Notes: a model not told the origin generated them from the letters alone. A stretch of 64,000 nt of DNA from Hafnia alvei (GCF_034424155.1 NZ_CP139992.1:3178012-3242011), one strand, 5' to 3'; numbered from the stretch's first letter, positions 56,044-62,555 are shown. Made by a program: numbers and translations.

Positions 56044-56935
56044 CAGAATTACCCTCTCTAACTTTAAGATAAACATCGTCATTCAGCATGTAATCAATGT
56101 TTTTACAGCGCCATGTCTTCCCTGTTTTTACATCTGGCCTTTTCCCCAGCATCCATCGGCAGTTTAGTGAGATGTACTCTAGGTAGGCCTCCCATGCCTG
56201 CATGGTGAAAGGAACACCATCCAGTTGACGAGTTATCTTTCCTGCTTTCACCCAGAAGGTTTTGATCAGGTTTTTACGCTTGTCGTTCAACGCTTTTACT
56301 TTTGGACATTCAGGGAGAATTCGGTGGTATGCATCAATGACGTCTTGGCACGAATGAGAAGGTTTTTTCTTCTCTGATTTTTCTACTGCTGAGACACTCT
56401 CTTTATCTTTAGATAAAGAGTTATTAGTTATATTGTTGTTTATGGACAACCGTTGGACATTCGTTGGACAAACATCGCTGAGAGGCTCGTCATTACTGGT
56501 GTTTCCGTTGGACAACCGTTGGACATTCGTTGGACAATTTTGAGACTGAAAATCATCATATTTTAGGATGGTAATCAGGCTGAATTTTCTCCCCATAGCT
56601 TCGATTTTCAACATGCCTTTCGACTCGAAACTGCGGAGCAAACTCTTCACTTTGTTGTCAGGAATGAAGGTTTCCGAAACCAATGTTGGGCGCCCAGTTA
56701 TCATCTGTCCTCGCCCTACCATCATCTCTCCAATGTCTGTATTAACGATTGCCGGTGCATAGTTGGCTTTCAGTATCAGATGAAGCCATAGGTGTACTGC
56801 CTGAGAATCCTTGTACAGTCTGCTATCCATGAATTGACGGTGTATCAAGGCAAACCCCTTACCGGTTGCCTCCGGTTTCTCTACAGGTCTTTCCTGCGTT
56901 CTGTAGTCATCAATATTTCTAACGACGCTTAACAT
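56033..56935 (-). CDS. Replication initiator (lambda O-like) with internal origin
   Basis: 300 residues. The N-terminal winged-helix-like part (GFALIHRQFMDSRLYKDSQAVHLWLHLILKAN) resembles phage replication proteins of the O type. A low-complexity linker holds the sequence CPTNVQRLS twice (about residues 133-141 and 156-164), because it is encoded by the DNA iterons. The C-terminal part (SCQDVIDAYHRILPECPKVKAL ... WKNIDYML-like) resembles domains that contact helicase. It would open the origin and load the adjacent DnaB-like helicase. Confidence 0.8.
   Translation of the reverse strand: MLSVVRNIDDYRTQERPVEKPEATGKGFALIHRQFMDSRLYKDSQAVHLWLHLILKANYAPAIVNTDIGEMMVGRGQMITGRPTLVSETFIPDNKVKSLLRSFESKGMLKIEAMGRKFSLITILKYDDFQSQNCPTNVQRLSNGNTSNDEPLSDVCPTNVQRLSINNNITNNSLSKDKESVSAVEKSEKKKPSHSCQDVIDAYHRILPECPKVKALNDKRKNLIKTFWVKAGKITRQLDGVPFTMQAWEAYLEYISLNCRWMLGKRPDVKTGKTWRCKNIDYMLNDDVYLKVREGNSDDA
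56401..56541. other. Putative phage replication origin (iterons plus AT-rich region)
   Basis: A 29-base block (TGGACAACCGTTGGACATTC continuing GTTGGACAA) occurs identically at 56443-56471 and 56509-56537. Each block holds three TTGGACA-type repeats at 10-11-base spacing. Immediately to the left, 56403-56440 is strongly AT-rich. The whole lies in the initiator gene, as the lambda origin lies in O. Confidence 0.8.
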
Positions 56936-57080
56936 GTTCCGTCTCCTTCAGTCGTAATCGGATGATCCCCGTTAACCGCTCTGCAAAAGCACGGTTATTA
57001 GAGGCAACAACAACCAGACCATCTGGAGAGTCGGGGTAACGCCGTTCCTCTTCTCTATTGCTTTTTCTACGTTTTGACAT
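56919..57080 (-). CDS. 53-residue basic protein between cII and the initiator gene
   Basis: Small gene: ATG at 57080 with GGAGT upstream, MSKRRKSNREEERRYPDSPD, then GLVVVASNNRAFAERLTGII, ending at 56919 inside the initiator start. Very basic at both ends with a hydrophobic middle. Small genes of this sort occur between cII and O in lambdoid phages; no function known. Confidence 0.65.
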   Translation of the reverse strand: MSKRRKSNREEERRYPDSPDGLVVVASNNRAFAERLTGIIRLRLKETEHVKRR

Positions 57081-57108
57081 AGAATTACTCCTGTTTATTG
57101 ATCCAGTA

Positions 57109-57402
57109 CTAGAAAGTCATAGTGATCTGAGAGTCGTCAGCTGTTACCGCAGTTGGCGACTTTTTCTTTTGTGGCAATACCGATTCCACAGCCTGACGCG
57201 CTACTTCGCGAATCAAACTGGTTTCCCATACCTTCTCTAGCAGTACGAACATCGTTGCCATGTCGCGGATATTGAGGCGGCTTACTTTCGATTCGTGCCA
57301 CCCTGCTTGCTTTGCTAGCTCTCTGTTAGTCTTCTGCATCATCCGGCAGCGGAGTTCTGTCTCCACTTCGTTGATGCGCTTGCTATAACTTGCATGTTCC
57401 AT
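57109..57402 (-). CDS. cII: CII-like transcription activator
   Basis: 97 residues. The helix-turn-helix region (RELAKQAGWHESKVSRLNIRDMATMFVLLEKV) and the C-terminal DDSQITMTF correspond to lambda CII (ending EQIQMEF). CII activates repressor and integrase promoters early in infection and decides lysogeny. It is the second gene of the pR transcript after the Cro-like gene, as in lambda. Confidence 0.9.
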   Translation of the reverse strand: MEHASYSKRINEVETELRCRMMQKTNRELAKQAGWHESKVSRLNIRDMATMFVLLEKVWETSLIREVARQAVESVLPQKKKSPTAVTADDSQITMTF

Positions 57403-57459
57403 TTGTGATACTTCCTTTGTTGAATAAATAGTTACACCACCGGTTAGGTGGTTGGGGTC

Positions 57460-57504
57460 TCCTATCCTGTTAGAGATAGGAACTGCTAAGGCTGTTAAAG
57501 AGCG
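57460..57504 (-). promoter_or_regulatory. nutR site (boxA and phage-21-type boxB)
   Basis: On the minus strand boxA is CGCTCTTTAAC (57494-57504). BoxB (57460-57481) is TCCTATCT / CTAACA / GGATAGGA: an 8-bp stem with a six-base loop CTAACA. The loop is the same as in nutL and resembles phage 21's CUAACC loop rather than lambda's GNRA-like loop. N acting here would allow readthrough into cII and the replication genes. Confidence 0.85.
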
Positions 57505-57511
57505 GTGTTGC

Positions 57512-57745
57512 TTAAGCTGCGTTATCTTTCACTGATGCAAACACAAGGCTTTCTTTGGTAACTGGCTGGTACTTACCAATTTGTTTGGTGCCTTTCTCAA
57601 TCGCATCGGCACGTTCAGGTGATGCTCTTCGCACGCCGTATGCGATCAGGTTCATATAGCCAACGGATGTGCCAACAAGTTGAGCAAGTTCCGCCCATTC
57701 ATCCTTGTCAGCATCTTTCCGCCAGCGGAGTAAATCATTGCTCAT
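57512..57745 (-). CDS. Cro-like repressor (YdaS-type helix-turn-helix)
   Basis: 77 residues: DEWAELAQLVGTSVGYMNLIAYGVRRASPERADAIEK is a helix-turn-helix of the YdaS/Cro kind. It is the first gene of the pR transcript, divergent from cI, and would bind the shared operators to shut off cI and early transcription. Start ATG has GAAGGT upstream. Confidence 0.85.
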   Translation of the reverse strand: MSNDLLRWRKDADKDEWAELAQLVGTSVGYMNLIAYGVRRASPERADAIEKGTKQIGKYQPVTKESLVFASVKDNAA

Positions 57746-57863
57746 ATTTTTTACCTTCTTTATTAAAAGATAAATTAAGTTTATCTCAAAGATAAATTAA
57801 TAACAACGCCATTTTATCAATTTGAATATTTATCAAATTGCTAATACGTGGGAAGATTTGGGA
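57746..57863. promoter_or_regulatory. Divergent cI / cro operator-promoter region (OR)
   Basis: A 17-base near-palindrome, TTTATCTCAAAGATAAA, lies at 57780-57796, flanked by related half-sites (AAAGATAAATTAA at 57767 and TTTATCAATTTG, ATTTATCAAATTG at 57814-57840). The same 17-mer is found in the pL region. A -35-like TTGATA on the minus strand points to pR. These are the expected CI/Cro operators. Confidence 0.8.
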
Positions 57864-58616
57864 ATGGAAACTAAAGACTTCAGACGCAACAACTTGCGCG
57901 CTCTTATGGATGCATATATTCATGAGGGAAAAACTAAAGCTCAGTTCGCAGACGCGATCGGACTGCCTGCATCTCAACTAAGCCAACTTGTAGGCGTTAA
58001 CGCCACCAGAAACATTGGCGACATCATAGCAAGGCGAGTTGAATCAAATCTTGGGCTGCTTCGTGGATGGTTGGACGTTCCTAGAACTGAAGAAAGTTTG
58101 ATCTCTGCTGGCAATTCAGAGGCTAACTCCAGCAAATCGCCAATTTTCAACTTGCAAAATCTCTCCACAAACTATACTGATCATCCATACAGATTAGAAT
58201 TATTGGATGTGCGGCATAGCTGCGGAGGCGGCATTGTGAATAGTGAGTACCCTGACATAATCCAGTCTATTGAGGTTGACCCTGAGTATGCCAAGCGAAT
58301 GTTTGGCGGACGCCCTGCTTCATCGCTTAAGCTCACCACGTCAACCGGCGATAGCATGATAGGTACGATTGATCCAGGCGAACTTGTTGTCATTGACGTC
58401 ACAGTAAAAACTTTCCGTAGTGATGGCATTTATGCTTTCACATATGGCGAAGGTAGTCACATTAAGCGCCTGCAAATGCTCAAGGATCGCATCGTAGTCA
58501 TAAGTGATAATCAAAAATATGACCGATGGGAGATAGACTCAAGTAACGAAAGTAACTTCCACATAGAGGGATTTGTTGTCGGTAAATGGCACATGGACTA
58601 CTCCAGACTCGGATAA
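57864..58616 (+). CDS. cI: CI-type prophage repressor (S24 self-cleaving)
   Basis: 250 residues from the ATG at 57864 (GGAAGA upstream); a longer frame from a TTG has no support. N-terminal helix-turn-helix (TKAQFADAIGLPASQLSQLVG). C-terminal LexA-like peptidase: nucleophile Ser in TSTGDSMIGTIDPGEL, Lys in SHIKRLQ and a likely cleavage pair in HSCGGGIV. The dyad is intact, so SOS induction by RecA is expected. It represses pR and pL and maintains lysogeny. Confidence 0.93.
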   Translation: METKDFRRNNLRALMDAYIHEGKTKAQFADAIGLPASQLSQLVGVNATRNIGDIIARRVESNLGLLRGWLDVPRTEESLISAGNSEANSSKSPIFNLQNLSTNYTDHPYRLELLDVRHSCGGGIVNSEYPDIIQSIEVDPEYAKRMFGGRPASSLKLTTSTGDSMIGTIDPGELVVIDVTVKTFRSDGIYAFTYGEGSHIKRLQMLKDRIVVISDNQKYDRWEIDSSNESNFHIEGFVVGKWHMDYSRLG

Positions 58617-58637
58617 AAACTTAACTACCTCTAACTA

Positions 58638-58662
58638 AACCAGCCTTGTGCTGGTTTTTTTA
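58638..58662 (+). terminator. cI terminator
   Basis: AACCAGC / CTTGT / GCTGGTT followed by TTTTT, 22 bases after the cI stop. Confidence 0.88.
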
Positions 58663-58670
58663 CGCCTATC

Positions 58671-58790
58671 AAAAATAAAGATAAATTATTTTATCTTTCA
58701 ATTCATATGTTTATCAAAAAAACACAAATACCCGCCAAATAATTTATCATTTTGCTATTCACCATTCTTTATCTTTGAGATAAATTAACC
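58671..58790 (+). promoter_or_regulatory. pL promoter and OL operators
   Basis: The 17-mer TTTATCTTTGAGATAAA (58768-58784) is the same operator as in OR. A second palindrome, AAAGATAA-ATTAT-aTTATCTTT-like, spans 58677-58698, with further TTTATC half-sites between. The leftward-arm promoter pL must lie here and point right. Exact -35/-10 hexamers could not be fixed by eye. Confidence 0.75.
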
Positions 58791-58830
58791 ACATCAACAC
58801 GGCAGCACACCAGATCAGCGGAAGCCGCCA

Positions 58831-58873
58831 GCTCTTTAACAATTTGCGTAGTGTTCATCTCTAACAGGGTGAA
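58831..58873 (+). promoter_or_regulatory. nutL site (boxA and phage-21-type boxB)
   Basis: BoxA GCTCTTTAAC at 58831-58840, then boxB at 58854-58873: TTCATCT / CTAACA / GGGTGAA, a 7-bp stem with the six-base loop CTAACA identical to that in nutR. It precedes the N gene in the pL leader. Confidence 0.85.
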
Positions 58874-59068
58874 ACCAAAGTGAAGTTGGCTTTGGGGTGT
58901 GGTGAATGCGCAGGCTGATGCGCACCGAGATCGAAACGTAAGGCGCTATGCGCAGTGATAGATGGTATCTACGGGTTGTTCCGTACAAGGGCTGGTTAGT
59001 GCCATCCAGTAAGCCGGAATATTTCAGTACCGGTCACCACACCACCAAAGCTAACTAACGGAGGATTT
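58874..59068 (+). other. pL leader between nutL and N
   Basis: About 195 bases of GC-balanced leader with no gene that I can support. It may be a structured 5' region of the N transcript. Confidence 0.3.
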
Positions 59069-59359
59069 ATGACAAAGATTATCGTCCTGCCATCAAGCAA
59101 CAACTCAAAAAATCGATATAGAGCAAGCAGAAAGGCTAAGCGAGAGTATCAACAATCAAATGATAGTCATGTTCGTCGTGCGGTATTTGAATTGCATGGC
59201 GGCCATCTGACAACAGTAAAAGCACTATCCCTACCGACACCGAGAGCTGCTAAAGATTTGGTAGAGGTAGAGCATAAGCAACATCGGGTTGTGTCCGGCG
59301 TAAACATTTCAGCGTTCGGCCGCCAGAAGATTCGCGGGAAGAGCATTCCCTTAATTTAG
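59069..59359 (+). CDS. N: N antitermination protein (phage-21-like RNA-binding motif)
   Basis: 96 residues, ATG with CGGAGG upstream. An arginine-rich N-terminal helix (NSKNRYRASRKAKREYQQSN) resembles the phage 21 N peptide (KSRYKARRAE...). The C-terminus GRQKIRGKSIPLI is nearly the same as that of lambda N, the RNA-polymerase-binding end. N binds boxB RNA and with Nus factors makes polymerase ignore terminators. The local terminators at 59735, 60300 and 61416 would be bypassed. Confidence 0.92.
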   Translation: MTKIIVLPSSNNSKNRYRASRKAKREYQQSNDSHVRRAVFELHGGHLTTVKALSLPTPRAAKDLVEVEHKQHRVVSGVNISAFGRQKIRGKSIPLI

Positions 59360-59372
59360 AGAGGTAGGTATG
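59321..59372 (+). repeat. 52-bp direct repeat, copy 1 (end of N plus ribosome site)
   Basis: Covers the last 12 codons of N, its stop and the AGAGAGGTAGGT ribosome site up to the next ATG. It is repeated without change at 59810-59861. Confidence 0.95.
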
Positions 59373-59723
59373 AGCGGTACAAAAACCATGAATGACTGGC
59401 TAAATGAGGCCAGAGCGCCGAGATTTGAAGATCGCTGGTACTTCAATCGCCGAGTGATTTGCGCAGATGGTTATAGCGTGTCAATTCAGGCTAGTGATTC
59501 TGCATACTGCCAGCCTCGAAGCGACTTTAAAGATATTGCTATGTATCACTCTTTTGAGCTTGGATTTCCGAGTGAAAAAGACGAAATCATTATGGATTGG
59601 TGTGAAGAAGTTCAAGATCCGACAGGTACCGTTTATGCTTATGTCCCTCGGGATGTCGTTGAGAAGTTGATTGAGAAACACGGTGGAATTACAGCTCTAC
59701 ATGAGAGTGTGGAAGCAGATTAA
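59370..59723 (+). CDS. 117-residue early protein, unknown function
   Basis: MSGTKTMNDWLNEARAPRFE opening; acidic, with a single Cys-containing DYSVSIQASDSAYCQPRSDF-like region and a C-terminal DVVEKLIEKHGG. The pattern (Y-x-x-x-R-V-I-C-A-D-G-Y-S-V-S-I-Q-A) looks like that of a small family of phage early proteins, name not recalled. Followed directly by a terminator. Confidence 0.7.
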   Translation: MSGTKTMNDWLNEARAPRFEDRWYFNRRVICADGYSVSIQASDSAYCQPRSDFKDIAMYHSFELGFPSEKDEIIMDWCEEVQDPTGTVYAYVPRDVVEKLIEKHGGITALHESVEAD

Positions 59724-59773
59724 CAGGTCGCTTAGGCGGCCTTTTTTATTGGGTGAACAAGGGGGGTGAGATG
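59724..59773 (+). repeat. About 50-bp direct repeat, copy 1 (terminator plus ribosome site)
   Basis: Contains the hairpin GTCGC-TTAG-GCGGC with a T-run and TTGGGTGAACAAGGGG up to an ATG. It recurs with two small changes at 60290-60338. Confidence 0.9.
59726..59749 (+). terminator. Early terminator 1 in the pL operon
   Basis: GTCGC / TTAG / GCGGC followed by CTTTTTTATT directly after the 117-residue gene. Confidence 0.8.
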
Positions 59774-59848
59774 GATAAGACAGAAGAAGAATTGAAGCAG
59801 ATAAAGGGGCGCCAGAAGATTCGCGGGAAGAGCATTCCCTTAATTTAG
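59771..59848 (+). CDS. 25-residue peptide carrying the N C-terminus
   Basis: ATG with AGGGGGGTGAG upstream; reads MDKTEEELKQIK followed by GRQKIRGKSIPLI, the exact C-terminal end of N. It lacks the RNA-binding motif and the NusA region. It arises from the 52-bp duplication and may be a simple remnant, or a translated peptide able to touch RNA polymerase. Confidence 0.45.
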   Translation: MDKTEEELKQIKGRQKIRGKSIPLI

Positions 59849-59861
59849 AGAGGTAGGTATG
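59810..59861 (+). repeat. 52-bp direct repeat, copy 2
   Basis: Second, identical copy of the N-end/ribosome-site segment; it supplies the C-terminus of the 25-residue peptide and the start signal of the next frame. Confidence 0.95.
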
Positions 59862-60053
59862 GAGAATGAACGTGATGAACTGGTCAAGAAGTTAGCTGGC
59901 CAGTTCTTAGAAGATTTAACGGCTATTTCAGCGAACCAACAACGGTTTCAATCTCTTTTAGACTCTTATCGAAAGAGTCAACAACAGAAGCCGGAGCGCC
60001 TTTTACAGAGAGTTCATACCATTCGCGTAGAATTTCTCTTGTCTGCTGAGTGA
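59859..60053 (+). CDS. Possible 64-residue truncated protein
   Basis: MENERDELVKKLAGQFLEDL opening, with the duplicated ribosome site. After about 22 residues it runs antisense through the minus-strand gene at 59923-60177, and the later residues look non-native. Probably a gene fragment cut by insertion of that gene; may be translated. Confidence 0.35.
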   Translation: MENERDELVKKLAGQFLEDLTAISANQQRFQSLLDSYRKSQQQKPERLLQRVHTIRVEFLLSAE

Positions 60054-60177
60054 CCTCGGCAGGAAGGCATGAAAAAGTAGCGGTAAATGCATGCTTTAAA
60101 GCCGTATTGTTAGCTTCAAGCTCATCAACTCTTGCGCTTAATTCCTTTATTAGTAAATCGACTGTAACGGCTGACAT
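59923..60177 (-). CDS. 84-residue coiled protein on the opposite strand of the pL operon
   Basis: ATG at 60177 with AAAGGA upstream. MSAVTVDLLIKELSARVDEL, then ANNTALKHAFTATFSCLPAEVTQQTREILREWYELS and a charged end. A leucine-heptad-like start suggests a coiled coil. It looks like a genuine small phage protein but runs against pL transcription, which is unusual. Function unknown. Confidence 0.6.
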   Translation of the reverse strand: MSAVTVDLLIKELSARVDELEANNTALKHAFTATFSCLPAEVTQQTREILREWYELSVKGAPASVVDSFDKSLKEIETVVGSLK

Positions 60178-60289
60178 CTTTTAATTCCTTTAATTGACTG
60201 TGGAATAACCAACGTATCAGCTTTCCTTGACTGTGGAAAGTTAGGAACCACCTCGCCTGATGTGGATAAAAGCAGGCAACAAACAATCA

Positions 60290-60338
60290 CAGGTCGCTTA
60301 GGCGGCCTTTTTATTGGGTGAACAAGGGGTGTGAGATG
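60290..60338 (+). repeat. About 50-bp direct repeat, copy 2 (terminator plus ribosome site)
   Basis: Second copy of the terminator/ribosome-site segment, ending at the ATG of the pentapeptide-repeat gene. It differs by one T and one G/T change. Confidence 0.9.
60293..60314 (+). terminator. Early terminator 2 in the pL operon
   Basis: Same hairpin as terminator 1 (GTCGC / TTAG / GCGGC, T-run), just before the pentapeptide-repeat gene. Confidence 0.75.
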
Positions 60339-60917
60339 AATACCGCAGATTTACGCAAGATTCTTGATGAACACAAAATTTGGATTGAGTCGTTTAGAGA
60401 AAACGGATCACGTGCCTACCTGAGCGATGCCAACCTGAGCGATGCCGACCTGCGCGGTGCCGACCTGCGCGATGCCGACCTGCGCGGTGCCGACCTGCGC
60501 GGTGCCTACCTGAGCGGTGCCGACCTGCGCGGTGCCTACCTGAGCGGTGCCGACCTGAGCGGTGCCGACCTGCGCGGTGCCGACCTGAGCGGTGCCGACC
60601 TGCGCGGTGCCGACCTGCGCGGTGCCGACCTGCGCGGTGCCGACCTGCGCGGTGCCTACCTGCCAGATCACACGTTCGTAATCATGGGGCATAAATATCC
60701 AATCACCATCACCAATGGTGAATATGTTCGAGCAGGATGCCAGAACCATACAGTTGCAGAGTGGCGCAAGTACAGCAAACAGGAAATTGCTGATATGGAT
60801 GGACGTTCAGCACTGCGCTTCTACCCTAAGCTGCTAGATATCATAGATTTTTATCTTGGTAAGGGTGAGCGTCCAGATTGGCTTAAAGAGCCAAGTGAAG
60901 AAACTGAGGCCGCCTAG
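60336..60917 (+). CDS. Pentapeptide-repeat protein
   Basis: 193 residues from the ATG at 60336 (a GTG at 60318 is less likely). A 28-residue leader is followed by 17 consecutive A(D/Y/N)L(R/S)(G/D) pentapeptides (about residues 27-111), which fold as a right-handed beta-helix. The C-terminal 80 residues (FVIMGHKYPITITNGEYVRAGCQNHTVAEWRKYSKQE) are a separate domain found on other phage pentapeptide proteins. Some such proteins mimic DNA and guard gyrase; that is not shown here. Confidence 0.92.
   Translation: MNTADLRKILDEHKIWIESFRENGSRAYLSDANLSDADLRGADLRDADLRGADLRGAYLSGADLRGAYLSGADLSGADLRGADLSGADLRGADLRGADLRGADLRGAYLPDHTFVIMGHKYPITITNGEYVRAGCQNHTVAEWRKYSKQEIADMDGRSALRFYPKLLDIIDFYLGKGERPDWLKEPSEETEAA
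60421..60660 (+). repeat. Sixteen tandem 15-bp coding repeats
   Basis: Units of the form TG(C/A)GCGGTGCCGACC repeat 16 times without a gap. Only a few positions vary (C/A at 3, G/A at 7, and GA/TA/AA near the end), so the array is young or kept uniform by recombination. Confidence 0.97.
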
Positions 60918-60949
60918 CGGTCTTTTTTATACCCAGAATGGAGATAGAT

Positions 60950-61327
60950 ATGAAGCACACACTAAAAGTTTATAAAGATTCCAAAGAATACCCTGATTAC
61001 ATGAAAGTCCGTTTTGATAAAACAAGCATAGGTAAATCATTCCTGTTTAATGGTCACCGATGGGCGTATGAGCATAGTACATTCGATGATTCTGGCAATT
61101 ACGACCTGCTTTATCGTTTCGACGATGAGCCATACCCAGAGGAAAAATCAAATTCTGTAGATGAATTAACTGCTCGCGACTACTTCGCTGCTGGGGCGAT
61201 GGCATCCATTGTGCGCAGATATGACGGTCATTCATTTGGTGGTGGCTCAGAATCACCTCAGTACAAAGAATTAGCAAGAGATGCCTATTTCATTGCAGAC
61301 GCAATGCTAAAAGCCCGTGGCGAGTAA
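60950..61327 (+). CDS. 125-residue early protein, unknown function
   Basis: ATG at 60950 with GGAG upstream; MKHTLKVYKDSKEYPDYMKV opening, aromatic- and Asp-rich middle (YDLLYRFDDEPYPEEKS), then a helical C-terminal half (ARDYFAAGAMASIVRRYDGH). No family recognised. Follows the pentapeptide gene in the pL operon. Confidence 0.65.
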   Translation: MKHTLKVYKDSKEYPDYMKVRFDKTSIGKSFLFNGHRWAYEHSTFDDSGNYDLLYRFDDEPYPEEKSNSVDELTARDYFAAGAMASIVRRYDGHSFGGGSESPQYKELARDAYFIADAMLKARGE

Positions 61328-61415
61328 TGCACATCGCAGGTATTCACTGAGTATCTGCTGTGAGCAATCCCGCTCATAACTGGAGAATGACTGCTCTGGT
61401 TAGCTGACACGTTTT

Positions 61416-61440
61416 GCCCCTCTCGTTAGGGGCTTTTTTA
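61416..61440 (+). terminator. Early terminator 3 in the pL operon
   Basis: GCCCCT / CTCGTT / AGGGGC followed by TTTTTTA, 89 bases after the preceding gene. Confidence 0.88.
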
Positions 61441-61499
61441 TACCCGCTTCATCGCAAAGCGTAGGCGTTTTGCAATGAAACCAACGAAGGAGATCGCCA

Positions 61500-62525
61500 G
61501 TGAGCGAGATTACAGATTTAGTCGTCATTGAGAAGACCAATGCTCTAGCGGTCTTCACCAGCCAAGAGCAGCTAGACCCACTTATTGAGGCTATCGAGAA
61601 AGAGGCTCGCAGTCTGGTGCCGGACTTATCGACAAAGAAAGGACGAGACGCTATCGCATCTATGGCACGTAAAGTTGCCCGTTCTAAAACCTATATCGAC
61701 AACGCTGGCAAAGACCTTGTTGCCGAGCTTAAGGCGCTGCCAAAGCAGATTGATGAAAGCCGGCGATTAGTGCGTGAGCGGCTCGATGCGCTTAAGGATG
61801 AGGTTCGTCGACCACTTACAGAGTGGGAAGCTGAGCAGGAGCGTATCAAGGCCGAGGAAGCCATGAACGCCATGCACGCCGAAGCGTTGGTAATGAATGA
61901 AAATATCGACCTGCAACGCGCTATTCAGTATGAGTCAGACCATGAAATGGCTTTACTCATGAACGAGAAGATTGACCGTGAGCGCGAAGAAGCACGACAG
62001 AAAGCCGAGCAAGCCAAACGCGAGCATGAAGAACGTATTAAGCGTGAGGCCGAAGAGAAAGCACGGCGCGAAGCAGACGAAGCGGCAAAGCGTGAAATCG
62101 AAGCGGCGGCGGCCAGAGAGCGTGAGGCTCTTTTAGCAAAAGAACTTGCGGAACGTGAGCGCATCGAATCTGAGCAGCGAGCCGAACGCGAGAAGCAGGA
62201 AGCCTTAGCGAAAGCAGAACGTGAACGCATCGCCGCCGAGGAAAAGGCCAAGTGTGAAAAAGAAGAGGCCATTCAGCGTGAACGCGCAGCGGCAGAGGCC
62301 AGAGAACAGGCTCGATTAGCCGAAGAAAAGCGCATCAAGGATGAAGAAGCTCGCCGCGCAGCTAATATCGCTCACCAGAAGAAAATCAATAATGCAGCTA
62401 TGGCGATTCTTATGAGCACTGGATTAAGCGAAGCAGCAGCTCGGGAATGTGTTTGTGCCATCGTTAAGAATCAAAAAGCGTTAGCTGTATCCGGCCAGCG
62501 CCCACCTATCAGCATCAACTACTAA
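61500..62525 (+). CDS. Long coiled-coil early protein
   Basis: 341 residues. An N-terminal 110-residue domain (ALAVFTSQEQLDPLIEAIEKEA; KKGRDAIASMARKVARSKTYID) is followed by a long Glu/Arg/Ala coiled coil (about residues 150-300) and a short C-terminal domain (NAAMAILMSTGLSEAAARECV). Similar proteins stand before recombination genes in lambdoid and P22-like phages; the role is unknown, sometimes called TolA-like only because of the coiled coil. GTG/ATG: start GTG at 61500 after GGAGATCG. Confidence 0.8.
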   Translation: MSEITDLVVIEKTNALAVFTSQEQLDPLIEAIEKEARSLVPDLSTKKGRDAIASMARKVARSKTYIDNAGKDLVAELKALPKQIDESRRLVRERLDALKDEVRRPLTEWEAEQERIKAEEAMNAMHAEALVMNENIDLQRAIQYESDHEMALLMNEKIDREREEARQKAEQAKREHEERIKREAEEKARREADEAAKREIEAAAAREREALLAKELAERERIESEQRAEREKQEALAKAERERIAAEEKAKCEKEEAIQRERAAAEAREQARLAEEKRIKDEEARRAANIAHQKKINNAAMAILMSTGLSEAAARECVCAIVKNQKALAVSGQRPPISINY

Positions 62526-62555
62526 TCAAATTCAAAGCAATTACAGGAGCTACCC

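Noticed and set aside
57500..57520. TTGC-N5/6-(C)TGC motif as a CII-activated pRE promoter
   Set aside because: Only one half-site matches the CII consensus and no clear -10 follows; not enough to call.
60421..60660. Tandem repeats considered as a CRISPR array
   Set aside because: Units are 15 bp, contiguous and without spacers, and they encode pentapeptides.
60408..60749. Minus-strand frame encoding a QVGTA repeat protein
   Set aside because: It is the mirror of the pentapeptide DNA repeats; any frame through a 15-bp repeat stays open.
61925..62272. Minus-strand Ser/Ala-rich frame
   Set aside because: Antisense to the Glu/Arg coiled-coil gene; the composition is a by-product of GAA/CGC-rich codons.
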